A stretch of DNA of 64,000 bases, taken from NCBI GenBank assembly GCA_949710005.1, contig OX453284.1, positions 5,445,235 through 5,509,234 on the forward strand. Reading direction: 5' to 3'. A program made the translations under genes and the position numbers. The DNA comes from Ricordea florida. Lineage: Eukaryota; Cnidaria; Anthozoa; Corallimorpharia; Ricordeidae. Below are positions 44,101 through 54,252 of the stretch, one piece after another (within the stretch, counting starts at the first letter, position 1; each line of letters begins with the position of its first letter). Under the pieces are notes generated by a model. That model was not told the origin of the DNA and did not search any database. It saw only the letters and a program-made list of their open reading frames with translations.

Positions 44101-47100
44101 AACGAGTTGATTAAGTAAGTTATACCACCGTAAGGTGAATGGGAGGTGCTGACGTTTCGAGCGTTAGCCCTTCGTCGGAGCGAATGCGCTCCGACGCAGT
44201 CGCTCCGACGAAGGGGTAACGCTCGAAACGTCAGCACCTCTCATTCACCTTACGGTGGTATAACTTACTTAATCAACTCGTTTGATTTATCCAATTTCTT
44301 GTGTTTCAATTTCCCACCGACGCAGCACCAGTTTCTTTAGAAACTATCCCCAATGTACTGTGATACAGTTTGTTTTACTATACAGTGTGGTTCTAGCTTT
44401 TTCATCTGTGGATAAAACCGTGCAGTGCGGTGACCATTCTTTGTAAAGCTACTGAACAGTGCTGTACTGTGATACAGTTTGTTTTACTATACAGTGTGGT
44501 TCTAGCTTTTTCATCTGTGGATAAATCCGTGCAATGCGGTGACCACTTTTTGTAAAGCTACTGAACAGTGCTGTACTGTGATACAGTTTGTTTTACTATA
44601 CAGTGCGGTTCTAGCTTTTTCATCTGTGGATAAAACCGTGCAGTGCGGTGACCATTCTTTGTAAAGCTACTGAACAGTGCTGTACTGTGATAAAGTTTGT
44701 TTTACTATACAGTGTGGTTCTAGCTTTTTCATCTGTGCATAAAACCGTGCAGTGCGGTGACCATTCTTTGTAAAGCTACTGAACCGTACTGTACTGTGGT
44801 ACTGTTTGTTTTACTATACAGTGTGGTTCTAACTTTTTCATCTGTGGATCAAACAATGCAGTGTGACCATTCTTTGGAAAGCTACTGAACAGTGCTGTAC
44901 TGTGATACAGTTTGTTTTACTATACAGTGTGGTTCTAACTTTTTCATCTGTGGATCAAACAATGCAGTGTGACCATTCTTTGGAAAGCTACTGAACAGTA
45001 CTGTACTGTGGTACTGTTTGTTTTGCTATACAGTGTGGTTCTAACTTATTCATCTGTGGATTAAACCAGGCAGTGTGACCATTCTTTGAAAAGCTACTGA
45101 ACAGTACTGTACGGTGGTTAATTGAATATATATAATTAATTAATTGCATGCATGTGATTCTAGCTTTTTCATCTGTGAATCAAACCATGCAGTGTGACCA
45201 TTCTTTTTAAAGCTACTGAACAGTGCTGTACTGTGATACAGTTTGTTTTACTATACAGTGTGGTTCTAACTTTTTATCTGTGGATCAAACAATGCAGTGT
45301 TACTATTCTTTGAAAAGCTACTGAACAGTACTGTACTGTGATACCGTTTGTTTTAATATACAGTGCGGTTCTAGCTTTTTCATCTGTGGATAAAACCGTG
45401 CAGTGCGGTGACCATTCTTTGTAAAGCTACTGAACAGTACTGTACTGTGATACAGTTTGTTTTACTATACAGTGTGGTTCTAGCTTTTTCATCTGTGGAT
45501 AAAACCGTGCAGTGCGGTGACCATTCTTTGTAAAGCTACTGAACAGTGCTGTACTGTGATACAGTTTGTTTTACTATACAGTGTGGTTCTAGCTTTTTCA
45601 TCTGTGGATAAAACCGTGCAGTGCGGTGACCATTCATTGTAAAGCTACTGAACAGTGCTGTACTGTGATACAGTTTGTTTTACTATACAGTGTGGTTCTA
45701 GCTTTTTCATCTGTGGATAAAACCGTGCAGTGCGGTGACCATTCATTGTAAAACTACTGAACAGTGCTGTACTGTGATACAGTTTGTTTTACTATACAGT
45801 GTGGTTTTAGCTTTTTCATCTGTGGATAAAACCGTGCAGTGCGGTGACCATTCTTTGTAAAGCTACTGAACAGTGCTGTACTGTGATACAGTTTTTTTTA
45901 CTATACAGTGTGGTTCTAACTTTTTATCTGTGGATCAAACCACGCAGTGTGACTATTCTTTGAAAAGCTACTGAACAGTGCTGTACTGTGGTACAGTTTG
46001 TTTTACTATACAGTGTGGTTCTACCTTTTTCATCTGTGGATCAAACCATGCAGAGTGACCCTCCCTGGAAAAGCGGCTGAACTATACACTACTATACTTT
46101 ACAGAGGATATTACATGGTCGCGCGGCGACACAAAAGTTCTCTTTGAAAAGATATTGCGCGAACGAGTAAAATATTCTTCAGTATGAGAAGAGAAATTTG
46201 GTTTCTCCAAGCGGCCATATAATTTTCTTTATAATTGCATAAAACTTAGTGATGTACTCAGTTGTAGCAAATCGATAAAAACACTTCCCCGTCAACTTGA
46301 TGATATCACATATTTACGAATATCATTTTTATAAATTTGCCAACACTCGGCATACCACTCAAATTACTTCAAAAACCTACTGTACTTTGCTGTGGTTTGT
46401 TTATTATACAGCGTGGTTAACTTTCGCTCCTGAGGGTAGCAGTACCTAATTTAACAAATCAGTGGAAAGATGCAGTACTGTACTGTTTAACACGTTTGCG
46501 TTTTTTCTTTTATAGAATTTTACTGGTACATCACCCGATGGATCTGTAGTTGAAAGTCATCTACTTAATTCAAATATAACTGCTCGGGTTGTCCGTTTCA
46601 AGCCCGAGAACGCGAGTATGTGTATGAGGGTAGAGATGTACGGGTTACCAAGTAAGTTAGTCATAATCGGTATCCTGTGGCACAGGCCTTCTCCACGCGA
46701 GGGGGCAACGTCTACATACTGTATGGGTTAAATATGTTTGTGCAACGGGGTAGGCTGTGCAGGTTCTATAATGTTTACCTGTGTTGGTACTATGTTGGTT
46801 AGATGTGATCCGTTAATAGTGTAACTAAAATGTATCAGAGCGTAAACTCCCGGGTAAACGAAAAACAAATAATCTGTGAAAACCTGTTTGGCCGTTAGTA
46901 TGATGTATATTTTATGTGAAGATCTGAGTTCCATGATTGCATGGATTTTTATGTTATTGCGCTAATTCGATCGGATTGTGTTATTGCCATTGGCACAAAA
47001 AAAATCAAATTAACGGCTGTTCTTTAATTTGAGGAAGTATTCGTTTGTTTCACATGTTTATATGTATAGGTAATCAAATGATTTCGTGTGCAATTTGGAG

Positions 47101-50100
47101 TAAATGAGTAAAAAGAAAATATTTCAGACTCAAAAACTTGCATGAGCCTGTAGGGCTCGTGCAATTTGTTGTCTTGCGAGTGCTTATTTATTCCAAATTG
47201 AAAACCAAACCATTTGATTACTTGTTAATAATGTACATGCAAAAATTTAATATCAAATTTCTGCCCTGTTTGGGATTTTAAAAAATTGACAGGCTCTCAA
47301 CCAATCAGCGCGTTGAAATGTTTGCATGTACGTTATTAAGTACAGTCGACTCCTCGAACCTTCAAGGGAAATTGAAAAAGGTTCGAGTTATCGGGAGTTC
47401 GAGTTATCGAGGGTAAAATTTTAAAGAAAAGGACTTAAAGGGAAACAAAAATTGCTTCGAGTTAGCGGGAGGTTCGAGTTATCGAGGGTTCGAGTTATCA
47501 GAAGTCGACTGTATAAAATTTAGTACCCAGCAAGGTATACATTTGTCGATTAGTTGGAACCGCACTGTTTATTAACCACAATAAGAATAGTCTTGCTGCA
47601 TAGTTTGAACTACAAAATAACACAGTACAGTAAAACAAATAGTACCGCAGTACAGTACTGTTCAGTAGCTTTCCAAAGAATAGTCACACTGCAGGGTTTG
47701 ATTCACAGATGAAAAAGTTAGATCCACACTGTATAGTAAAACAAACAGTACCACAGTACAGTAATGTTAAGTAGCTTTCCAAAGAATGGTCACACCGTAT
47801 GGTTTGATCCACAGATGAAAAAGTTAGAACCCCACTGTATGGTAAAACATTGAACAGTTCCACAGTACAGTACTGTTCAGTAGCTTTCCAGAGAATGATA
47901 ACACTACGTGGTTCACTCTTTCCCGGATAAATCAGTTGTGACTCAAATGTTGATTTTTCTTAGGTTGAGTGTTGAATATTGACCTATTTTTCTTGTCAGC
48001 TGGTGTAGACGTTGTGTGCGAACGTTACCAAATGGACATATCAATCGACACAACAATTCACAATAATCTGAACGAGAGTGATCTAAACTTGTTGGATCCA
48101 AACTGTAAAGCTGACCTGGAGGATGAACTCATCGAACTCGACGCATTTCTTGGTCTTTGTAATTCGACGCTGGTCTTTTCTATTGACCGAGAAACATCAT
48201 TTTACATGAACCAAGTGTTGGAGAATTCCACGGTCATTTTTAACATTATCTGTGCCTATCAGATCGACCCTCTTATGGTGACGGGTACGTAGTTTGAATT
48301 TATTTGCTTGTTGTTTTATTGCTTTTGTTACCTTGTTCATTAATTTGTTTATTTTGATTAACTGGCAAATCATTTAGACCCGTAAATATGAGTTACTGTA
48401 TGTCGAAATTGAGACAAGAACATCTGCAGAGTATTCCACACGTCCCGTTTATTTTCCTCTAGATTCTCTAATTCACCGTAAATTGCTCTCTAAATACACT
48501 CGCTAAGGGCTGGTTCACACTTTGACATAAGCATAAGCATAAGCAGAAACATAAACATAAGAAAAATGTGTGTGAACCGGGGTTACATAAGCATAAGCAT
48601 AAGGATCGCTATTGCGCAGGTGCAGTTCACTTTCTGGGAATCAAAGATGGCCGATGACGAAGTCAAAATTGGATTCATTTGTTGCTACTGTTAATAAGCC
48701 GTAGAAATCGGAGAAGAAAGGTCTGGATAAGAGACATTTTTACGCGAAGAAAGACACAAGGCGATTATTATAATCTTGTACAAGTTAAAACTGGGAGACA
48801 GAGAATTTTATTTCAGGTACTTGTAAGGGGGACTATTACAATGTGTACGTTTAGTAATCCAACCTCCTTTGCTACGTCACTCCAAGCCAACATTTTCCTG
48901 TTTTTGTCTTTAAAGTCTGCTGATTTTTCGTCGTACGAACAAGGATAATTGCGGACAGATTCCGCCAAATTTTCCGACATCTGCGTCGCCACGTTTTCAG
49001 CTGACAGATTCTGTCCGAGCGGGCAGAGCGGGACTGAATTTTAGTTTTGTGTATTTCCGCTGACAAGAAAACTGTTATGCTTACGCTTATGCTTATGTAC
49101 TGCCCGGTTCACACTCAAGTATTCACAGCATAAGCATAAGCAGAAGCATAAGAAAATGGAAAAAGTTCCATTCCTTGTGCTTATGCTTATGCTTGTGCTT
49201 ATGCTTACGTAACCCGGTTCACACATATTTTTCTTATGTTTATGTTTATGCTTATGCTTATGTCAAAGTGTGAACCAGCCCTAAACGTTCCACACTCTCC
49301 TGATGTCTCCGATGTCTCGTTTTTCGAATGTGCCTTTTTTCTTCTTGATACTATGTAATTGATTGCATTATTCTGGATGTGAATCTGGTTCTCATCAGCT
49401 GTCAAAATGTCAAAGGAAATCTAATTAACCAGTGGATAAAAAACAGAACGTAAACAAATCGGGTAACTGCTGGCCAGCCTTAGCGAGACAGCACACTATT
49501 TGAGAGGGTCAGCGGTGTTCCATATCATATAAGCGGTGAAAAATCTCAATTTTTCGGATGTCAGATTCGGGGCATGCGCAGTTTGGTGTTTTCGTTGTGT
49601 GACGTCTTAATGATTTCTTCTGCGCGTTTCATCACACAAACAGATCTGTTGTTGGAGGGAGTCCAGAGCCCGTCAAGGGGAAGCACGAGGTTACTAGCTC
49701 GCCCGTTGAGTCGAAACGTCCGTTGCCCGCTAAATCTTTGACCGTTGGGTCAAAACATCTGTCGCCCGTTGAAGCAAAATATTTGACCGTTGAGTCACAA
49801 ATTCTGTCGCCCGAGGAGGCACAACATTCGATCTTAGAGTGGAAATATTATTCGCCTATTCTGGGAAAATAATCGACCGTTGAGTCAAAATGCTCGTCGC
49901 CCGCTGCCTCACTGAACACGCAGGCAGAAGTTTTCGACCGCTGTGTCGAGATGTTCGTCGGTGGTCTCGACATGCGATATTTATTTTGGAAAACGCCATC
50001 AGGGATCGATAAATCTAAATCATGATACGCGACATCCGAATTGTTCTTCGCCCTCAGCCTTGATGAGTAAAAAACTACTTCCCCTCACCCTTGATGAGTA

Positions 50101-53100
50101 AAAAACTACTTCCCCTCACCAGCACTCACTTTCTGTCCGGGACAAATGGGTGGAGACTCAAAAACACCGTCCGGTAGACAAATGACACTGGGATTTTGGC
50201 TTTACGATGCTTTACTGTTTTAACACTAACGTTACACTGAATTCGGAATACCGTACGTCTCACCTTTCTTCGCTGGATTACGGCAACCCGGAAGAAAAAC
50301 ACGATGAGCGTCTCCGCACTATTAGCTTGATAGATTTTCTCACGAGCACATGGCAAAAACAGAAACTTGATATCCCGTGGCACGTTGGTATTTGCCCGAA
50401 TGGATATCGTAATCGATACGGACTACTGGAATTATAAACTTGTTGAGGAATAACCTCAACACTTTCACATAGACATTTCTAGTTTCTAACATGTATTTTG
50501 CGCTGTAATCTTGATAACAAGTGATGCTCAGTAAAGCGGAAGTATCAAATTTTCGCGGGTCGCGGGTCGCGGGTAAATGTCGCGGGTAATTTTTTTGTTC
50601 AGTTTTAATAGCCTCACAACATATGAAGTAAGCTGCTAAAAGACAATAACAATGTATCTACAGGCCATTTTATTACTTCTTTAAAAGTCTACCCAACGTC
50701 AATAAGTTTTATTTGATTTCTGGGTCTACTTATTTATTTGTAAACTTCCAGAGAACAGCGCTATTTTACAGCAATTATTTTTAACTAAAGAAGAGGTTTC
50801 TTTAACGTTGGCCAACTCGCCAAGTGCTATTCCAGAGGAACATAAACTAAAAGAAACCCACTCTTTCTCCACTAGAAGGGAAAACGTGCGAGACATTTTA
50901 TCAAAAGACAATAGAAATGGAAATAACCTGTATTGGCACGCAGGCGTTAAAACCAAAAAGAAAGAAGTAACGCCCCGCTATAGAGCCTGCAGGAAAGAAC
51001 AAAAAGAAGGTGAAATAACGGTTTTCGTCAAAGGCTTGCACGTTCCTTTTGAACAAAATTTCGTCGCCGAAACAATGTTTTACTTTTGTCCTCGTTTGCA
51101 ACGCGTAAATAATACTCCTACGTGGACAAATCTAAAGCCCCCTGAAAAAATTATAGCACAATCATGTGTTAGTGAATCAGAGGCAAATAACTTGAGAAAA
51201 GACGGATTACCCATCTCTTTTGCCTAGCCAACTTGCTTTTTATCTTTTTTATATATATATATATATTTTTTTTTGCGACTTACTTCACAATTTTTTTAAT
51301 AAAAATGATATATGTGAGTGTAAAAATAGTTTTAATACCCGCGACATCTACCCGCGAACCGCGACATTTACCCGCGACCCGCGAAAATTAGATACTCCCC
51401 AGTAAAGCTGCATTGCAGGCCAAAGGTGCTACCCTGGTCCACTTCATAAAACTTGCATTGAACGTGTTGTTTAGGACCAAAAAATCAGTCTAACTTTATT
51501 CTATTTTTCTCTAACTGTGCCATTTCAACCCCTCCCGTCAACCAATGATGATACCTGGAATCGCCGGGGCAAGCACATAGAAAAACCATAATTAAAGTAG
51601 TGGGGAGTCGGAGAGGAAAATATTGTCTTATTTTTAAATTTTTGTCCAGCGTATGTTGCAAGAAGGGACAGTCCTTTTGGTCAGGATTGTAAGTAAAGCC
51701 CTGGGCCATGCTAGAGAATACAGCCTTCAAATGAGCTCCTGACAACGACAAAGGATTGAACTTCTAAGTAAAACAGTGTGACCGATTCCCAAAGAATGGC
51801 CGACACCCCATGGCTTGCTTTTTTTGCTTGCTTTATACATCCTAATCTCTTTAATCTGTGTTTGATTTCAGCCACTGCTTCTCTCCAGTTCTCCATAGCC
51901 GTTCACCAATTTAATGACTACGCATCACCACTTCAGAGCAATATAGTACCACTGATGAGAACTCTCTATTTCCAAGTCGAGGTTGATAGCTTTGACAACA
52001 CCATAGTGCTGCACTTAGCCAGATGCTGGGCCACACCCACGTCGGATCGAAATGATACAAACCAGGTTGAGCTTATCAAAGATGGGTAAGTAAACAAAAT
52101 TAGTATGATCTTAAGGCTACAAACATCCAAAATTTAGAGGCTTAATATAACTGGGACAACCATGATACCATACTTAAGAACTGAGAACCTCCAAATTCAA
52201 ACTCTGCACCTTACAGCAAATGCCTGTTTATTTAATACATACTGAGATTTACGCACGGAAATTGCAATGATTAGAACACGTGCAATCTTCCGTCACTGGT
52301 GAAAATTCACTTTACTCTGGAGTTTACCCGGATTTATGATTTGCATTTTTTTTCTCTTTTGACATACAGTTTTCCCAGTCACAATTACACCAACTATACC
52401 TGCAACAACTCTTCACACATTCAACGGTTTGAGCTCTTGGTCTTTCGTTTTGTGGGTCAGAGAAATAATGCCACAGTATATATTCACTGTGACGTCAGAG
52501 CGTGTTTGGGAGAAAGTGAAACATCCGACTGCAGATTAAAATGTAATGATGGTTTTGGCAAGCGTAGAAGGCGCTCACTGGAAGAAAAGATTGAGGGCAA
52601 CTTTGAAATACAGTCGCTGGATATTGGACCGTTCATAATTGTTGACGATGAATACAGCGACCATGATGACAACAAAGATGATGATGACAACGAGGATGAT
52701 GATGACATCGAAGATGGTGGCAGTCAAAAAGAGAATGGTATGTTTCTCTTTGCTCGAATTTAATTACTTGTATACCGGCAAACTGTTTCCGAGTCAAATG
52801 CGTGAGGTTTTCGTGTCTTAGTGACCGAGATTTCCAAAAACGTCCCAGCAACTTCCAAAGGTTTCAGTCGGATAATTCTCCGAAAGCTCAATTCAACATT
52901 AAGCGCCTTTTGAATATTTTCGGGGATTTCAATTGAATTTTTGTTATTAATGCGTCAAAGAACAATACGTCTGGCTTTGTAAGTTAGCCGTGAAAAATTG
53001 TACTCCATTCGTAAGATCGATTTCGTATAAATTTTTTCATTTGTCTCACGACTTAGTCACGTGGATGCGGATCGCGACATTCTAACAAGTAACTGCTGGT

Positions 53101-54252
53101 CTTCTTCAGGTGATGGGGTTGACTGGTTACGGTGCGCCGTTATGTAGATTTGGTGGTACCCTCTGATAGGTGCATTTTCGATCCTGCTATTGTTAGTTGC
53201 TGTTTTCCTCAGAGGTCCGCTGACTTGCCGCGTGTTGGTTGTGATGTTTTTTGATTGTCGGCATCCATGCTTTCAAAATTTCGTTACCATTATCCCTGTT
53301 GATGTCGTTAGAGTAAACCCTTATTTGGATCGCCTCTTTTACTTTTCTTGTGTATAAGTGGGTGTCATTCATAATGATTTTGTTTCTGGAATGTTTAGTT
53401 AAAATGTTCTGAAGCCATTTATGCACATTTACTTTTTTTACTGTGCACCTTCAGGGGTGCCTCAAGTCGAAACGATGTAGCACGCTTGTGTTAAACTGCA
53501 GATACTTAAGCCCCTATATAAATTTTAATCAAAATTAAGACAGGCTAGCTAACTGCATCTACCATTTTGTGATATTACGAATTGTCAAATTTTCCACGAC
53601 GTCTAAATGCGAGCGTCTGATTTGGCTTCTGACCGTTTTAACTCAAAGCGAATTTGTTCAACTGACTCCAAATTTGGAGGGAAGTTTGTATAACATACAA
53701 AGAACAAAACCGTGTCTGCGATTTTTGAATTTCCCAAAACTTCTTTGTTGAGAGCTATTTCTGTACGATCACTATAATTATTTTTGGCCCTGTTTTGAAA
53801 ATACTCTGTAACTTTTTAATGCAATCGAATTTGACAAAACGCGGACACGGGTTTTGAGCACTTTGGCTCCGGAAACCGGAATAAAAAAATCAAATAAGCG
53901 AAATATAAAATTCGCTGGAATCAGCCAATCACAGTGCTCGTTATGTTGAGTGAAAGTCTAGGTATCAGGTGACAATCACGTTTGTACGTCATTTTGTACA
54001 ACTCAATTTCTCTTTTCAATTCATTTTCCAGGCCAGGAGGAACAAGTAGAAAGCCTTCCAACCTATGTAATAATCATTGCAGCGGTCAGCAGTGTCATCA
54101 TCGTTGCCATAGTAATTTTCATATTCGTGTTGTTGGCAAAGAAACCAGAGTTGCCTGGAGCGACAGTTAAAGACATAACATCTGAGTTAGCAATCGACAA
54201 TTTGGCATTTGACGATGTGGAAATTAAAAACGTAAAAATGACTAACAAATGA
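41191..54252 (+). CDS. Discoidin-ZP transmembrane protein with Asp-rich stretch, complete, 7 exons, 535 aa
   Basis: Exons: 41191-41251, 41730-42052, 46516-46651, 48000-48284, 51872-52085, 52370-52737, 54032-54252; all GT-AG, phases agree, 1608 nt. Order: signal peptide (MKSFWLATFTVVLHFLTLTN); discoidin (F5/8C-like) domain, ~22-175 (RNPVGIS, SGAWCASNNDDDPYLEIDLG, ARVVRFKPEN); ZP domain, ~177-400 (VVCERYQMDISI, LDPNCKAD, CWATPTS, late cysteines); basic KRRRRS at ~404-409, a furin-type site in the place ZP proteins are normally cut; acidic run KDDDDNEDDDDIED; TM helix ~474-497; 38-residue tail. Several Asn-X-Ser/Thr sites. ZP domains polymerise after cleavage, so the ectodomain is probably released into extracellular matrix or mucus; discoidin domains bind glycans, lipid or collagen. 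ZP proteins occur in coral skeletal matrix, but this role here is inference. Confidence 0.9.
41552..41580. repeat. Poly-G tract in intron 1
   Basis: A run of about 17 G followed by GAGAGGGGAGG. Possible G-quadruplex former. Confidence 0.8.
42174..42606. mobile_element. GCGGAGCTCC element with (GTC)n core, copy 1
   Basis: Begins TAGGCAAACCTAAAAGCGGAGCTCC and ends GGAGCTCCGCTAATA (short inverted ends). Contains (CGT)n at 42437-42460, GCGCACGCGCCCGCGAGC and ACCTTCTAAATATCCCGGAT. An inverted second copy lies at 56338-56760. In intron 2 of the discoidin-ZP gene. Confidence 0.75.
42645..46083 (+). repeat. Main satellite array, ~106-108-bp unit, ~30 copies, in intron 2
   Basis: Unit length counted at 43081-43186 is 106 bp; a variant with GTGCAGTGCGGTGACC is 108. 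Core motifs: GAACAGTACTGTACTGTGG (with internal AGTACTGTACT palindrome), TTTGTTTTACTATACAGTG, TTCATCTGTGGAT, GACCATTCTTTG. Variant units with TTAATTATATATATATAATT and GCATGCATG occur at 43331, 43450 and 45119. Blocks near 42890-43370 and 44690-45160 repeat the same order of variants, so there is higher-order structure. A foldback MITE interrupts the array at 44088-44345. Confidence 0.95.
44088..44345. mobile_element. Foldback MITE inserted in the satellite array
   Basis: Arms AAATTGGATAAATCAAACGA, TTGATTAAGTAAGTTATACC, ACCGTAAGGTGAATG and GAGGTGCTGACGTTTCGAGC are matched inverted on the right, around a GGAGCGAATGCGCTCC centre. The two mirror-image open frames here (MLTFRALALRRSE-like) are the same palindrome read from both strands and are not genes. 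Related to 14330-14830. Confidence 0.85.
47065..47340. repeat. Compound foldback MITE, copy 2
   Basis: GGTAATCAAATGATTTC ... CATTTGATTACTTG followed by TTAATAATGTACATGCAAA ... TGCATGTACGTTATTAAG, as in 2348-2655 but more diverged. Confidence 0.7.
47343..47511. mobile_element. Tc1/mariner-like MITE, TSD TA
   Basis: Ends CAGTCGACT and AGTCGACTG, flanked by TA on each side. The interior repeats GGTTCGAGTTATCG four times in the direct orientation. CAGTCGA ends with TA duplication are typical of mariner-related MITEs. Confidence 0.75.
47525..47915 (-). repeat. ~106-bp satellite, about 3.5 copies, inverted
   Basis: Units such as GTACAGTACTGTTCAGTAGC, TTTCCAAAGAATAGTCACAC and GATGAAAAAGTTAGA in the orientation opposite to the main array. 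Confidence 0.9.
48648..48818 (+). pseudogene. Harbinger transposase N-terminal remnant
   Basis: ATG at 48648 opens MADDEVKIGFICCYC and stops; a frame-shifted continuation reads ISRRNRRRKVWIRDIFTRR and KTQGDYYNLVQ. The R/K-rich block, Trp-Val/Ile and xxxRxxxGxxxxL pattern is the usual N-terminal signature of HARBI1-like transposases. The DDE domain is deleted. Confidence 0.7.
48842..48981 (-). pseudogene. MADF (Myb/SANT-like) DNA-binding protein remnant
   Basis: From an ATG at 48981 the minus strand reads MSENLAESVRNYPCSYDEKS, then ADFKDKNRKMLAWSDVAKEV. The pattern (Val-Arg-x-Tyr-Pro-x-x-Tyr/Trp, Asp-Phe/Tyr-Lys-Asp, Lys-x-x-x-x-Trp) is a MADF domain, the DNA-binding accessory protein encoded by PIF/Harbinger elements. 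Cut short by the internal deletion. Confidence 0.75.
49603..50010 (+). pseudogene. Coding-like frame with five in-frame 45-bp repeats
   Basis: Five consecutive 45-bp units (49693-49917) encode 15-residue repeats in one frame: TSSPVESKRPLPAKS, LTVGSKHLSPVEAKY, LTVESQILSPEEAQH, SILEWKYYSPILGK-stop, STVESKCSSPAASLN. The frame is open for about 85 codons before the TAA in unit 4 and again for ~45 codons after it (AEVFDRCVEMFVGGLDMRY). I do not recognise a family. It is inside intron 4 of the discoidin-ZP gene and is probably a decayed transposon or retrocopy gene. Confidence 0.45.
50062..50122. repeat. 31-bp direct duplication
   Basis: CTTGATGAGTAAAAAACTAC with TTCCCCTCACC occurs twice in tandem with no visible difference. 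Confidence 0.85.
50751..51227 (+). pseudogene. Captured exon-like ORF of unknown function
   Basis: An open frame of ~158 codons starting after a good acceptor (AACTTCCAG|AG) and ending at a TAG at 51225-51227, all inside the 862-bp TIR element. Contains DILSKDNRNGNNLYWHAGVK, TPRYRACRKEQKEGEI, FVKGLHVPFEQNFV and TMFYFCPRLQR. The composition is protein-like (aromatics, Cys pairs), not random repeat sequence. I do not recognise the family. The acceptor at its 5' end and lack of an ATG early in the frame suggest a captured 3' exon. An internal ATG start is less likely. Confidence 0.5.
51248..51268. repeat. (TA)n microsatellite
   Basis: Short TATATA run just after the captured ORF's stop codon. 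Confidence 0.9.
53040..53430 (-). pseudogene. Retroelement 3' fragment (Penelope-like C-terminal region, tentative)
   Basis: The minus strand reads KVKEAIQIRVYSNDINRDNG, NEILKAWMPTIKKHHN and, further on, STPSPEEDQQLLVRM. KEAI-x-IR followed by N-x-D resembles the C-terminal endonuclease-containing part of Penelope-like elements in cnidarian genomes; assignment is from memory. Shorter copies of the end occur at 1040-1150, 10140-10290 and 63602-63660. In intron 6 of the discoidin-ZP gene. Confidence 0.5.

Larger units (their letters stand above)
46684..47999. other. Intron 3 of the discoidin-ZP gene
   Basis: Holds a compound foldback (47065-47340), a small TA-flanked MITE (47343-47511) and inverted satellite copies (47525-47915). 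No other coding sequence seen. Confidence 0.6.
48507..49281. mobile_element. PIF/Harbinger internal-deletion derivative, TSD TAA
   Basis: TIRs of ~50 bp begin GGGCTGGTTCACACTTTGAC, followed by CATAAG hexamer repeats, and are flanked by TAA (48504-48506, 49282-49284). Remnants of both Harbinger genes are present facing each other: transposase start on plus (48648-48818) and MADF/Myb-like protein start on minus (48842-48981). A second inner set of CATAAG repeats with CCCGGTTCACAC lies at 49078-49225. Confidence 0.9.
50538..51399. mobile_element. TIR element carrying an ORF, 9-bp TSD (Mutator-like)
   Basis: Left end GGAAGTATCAAATTTTCGCG and right end (complement) GGGAGTATCTAATTTTCGCG, both followed inward by CGGGTCGCGGGTAAATGTCG. 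Flanks are a perfect 9-bp duplication, CAGTAAAGC (50529-50537, 51400-51408). Length 862 bp. The inside holds an exon-like open frame (50751-51227) and no transposase motif. Same TSD size as the kinase-carrying palindrome, but unrelated TIR sequence. Confidence 0.85.

Noticed and set aside
44010..44340. Two mirror-image open frames (MLTFRALALRRSE-like)
   Set aside because: They are one palindromic foldback read from both strands, with frame ends running into satellite.
42645..46083. CRISPR-like direct repeats
   Set aside because: Head-to-tail satellite monomers with no spacer; units vary gradually as satellites do.
52484..52851. Poly-Ser and His/Cys-rich minus-strand frames
   Set aside because: Antisense shadows of the Asp-rich exon 6 of the discoidin-ZP gene.
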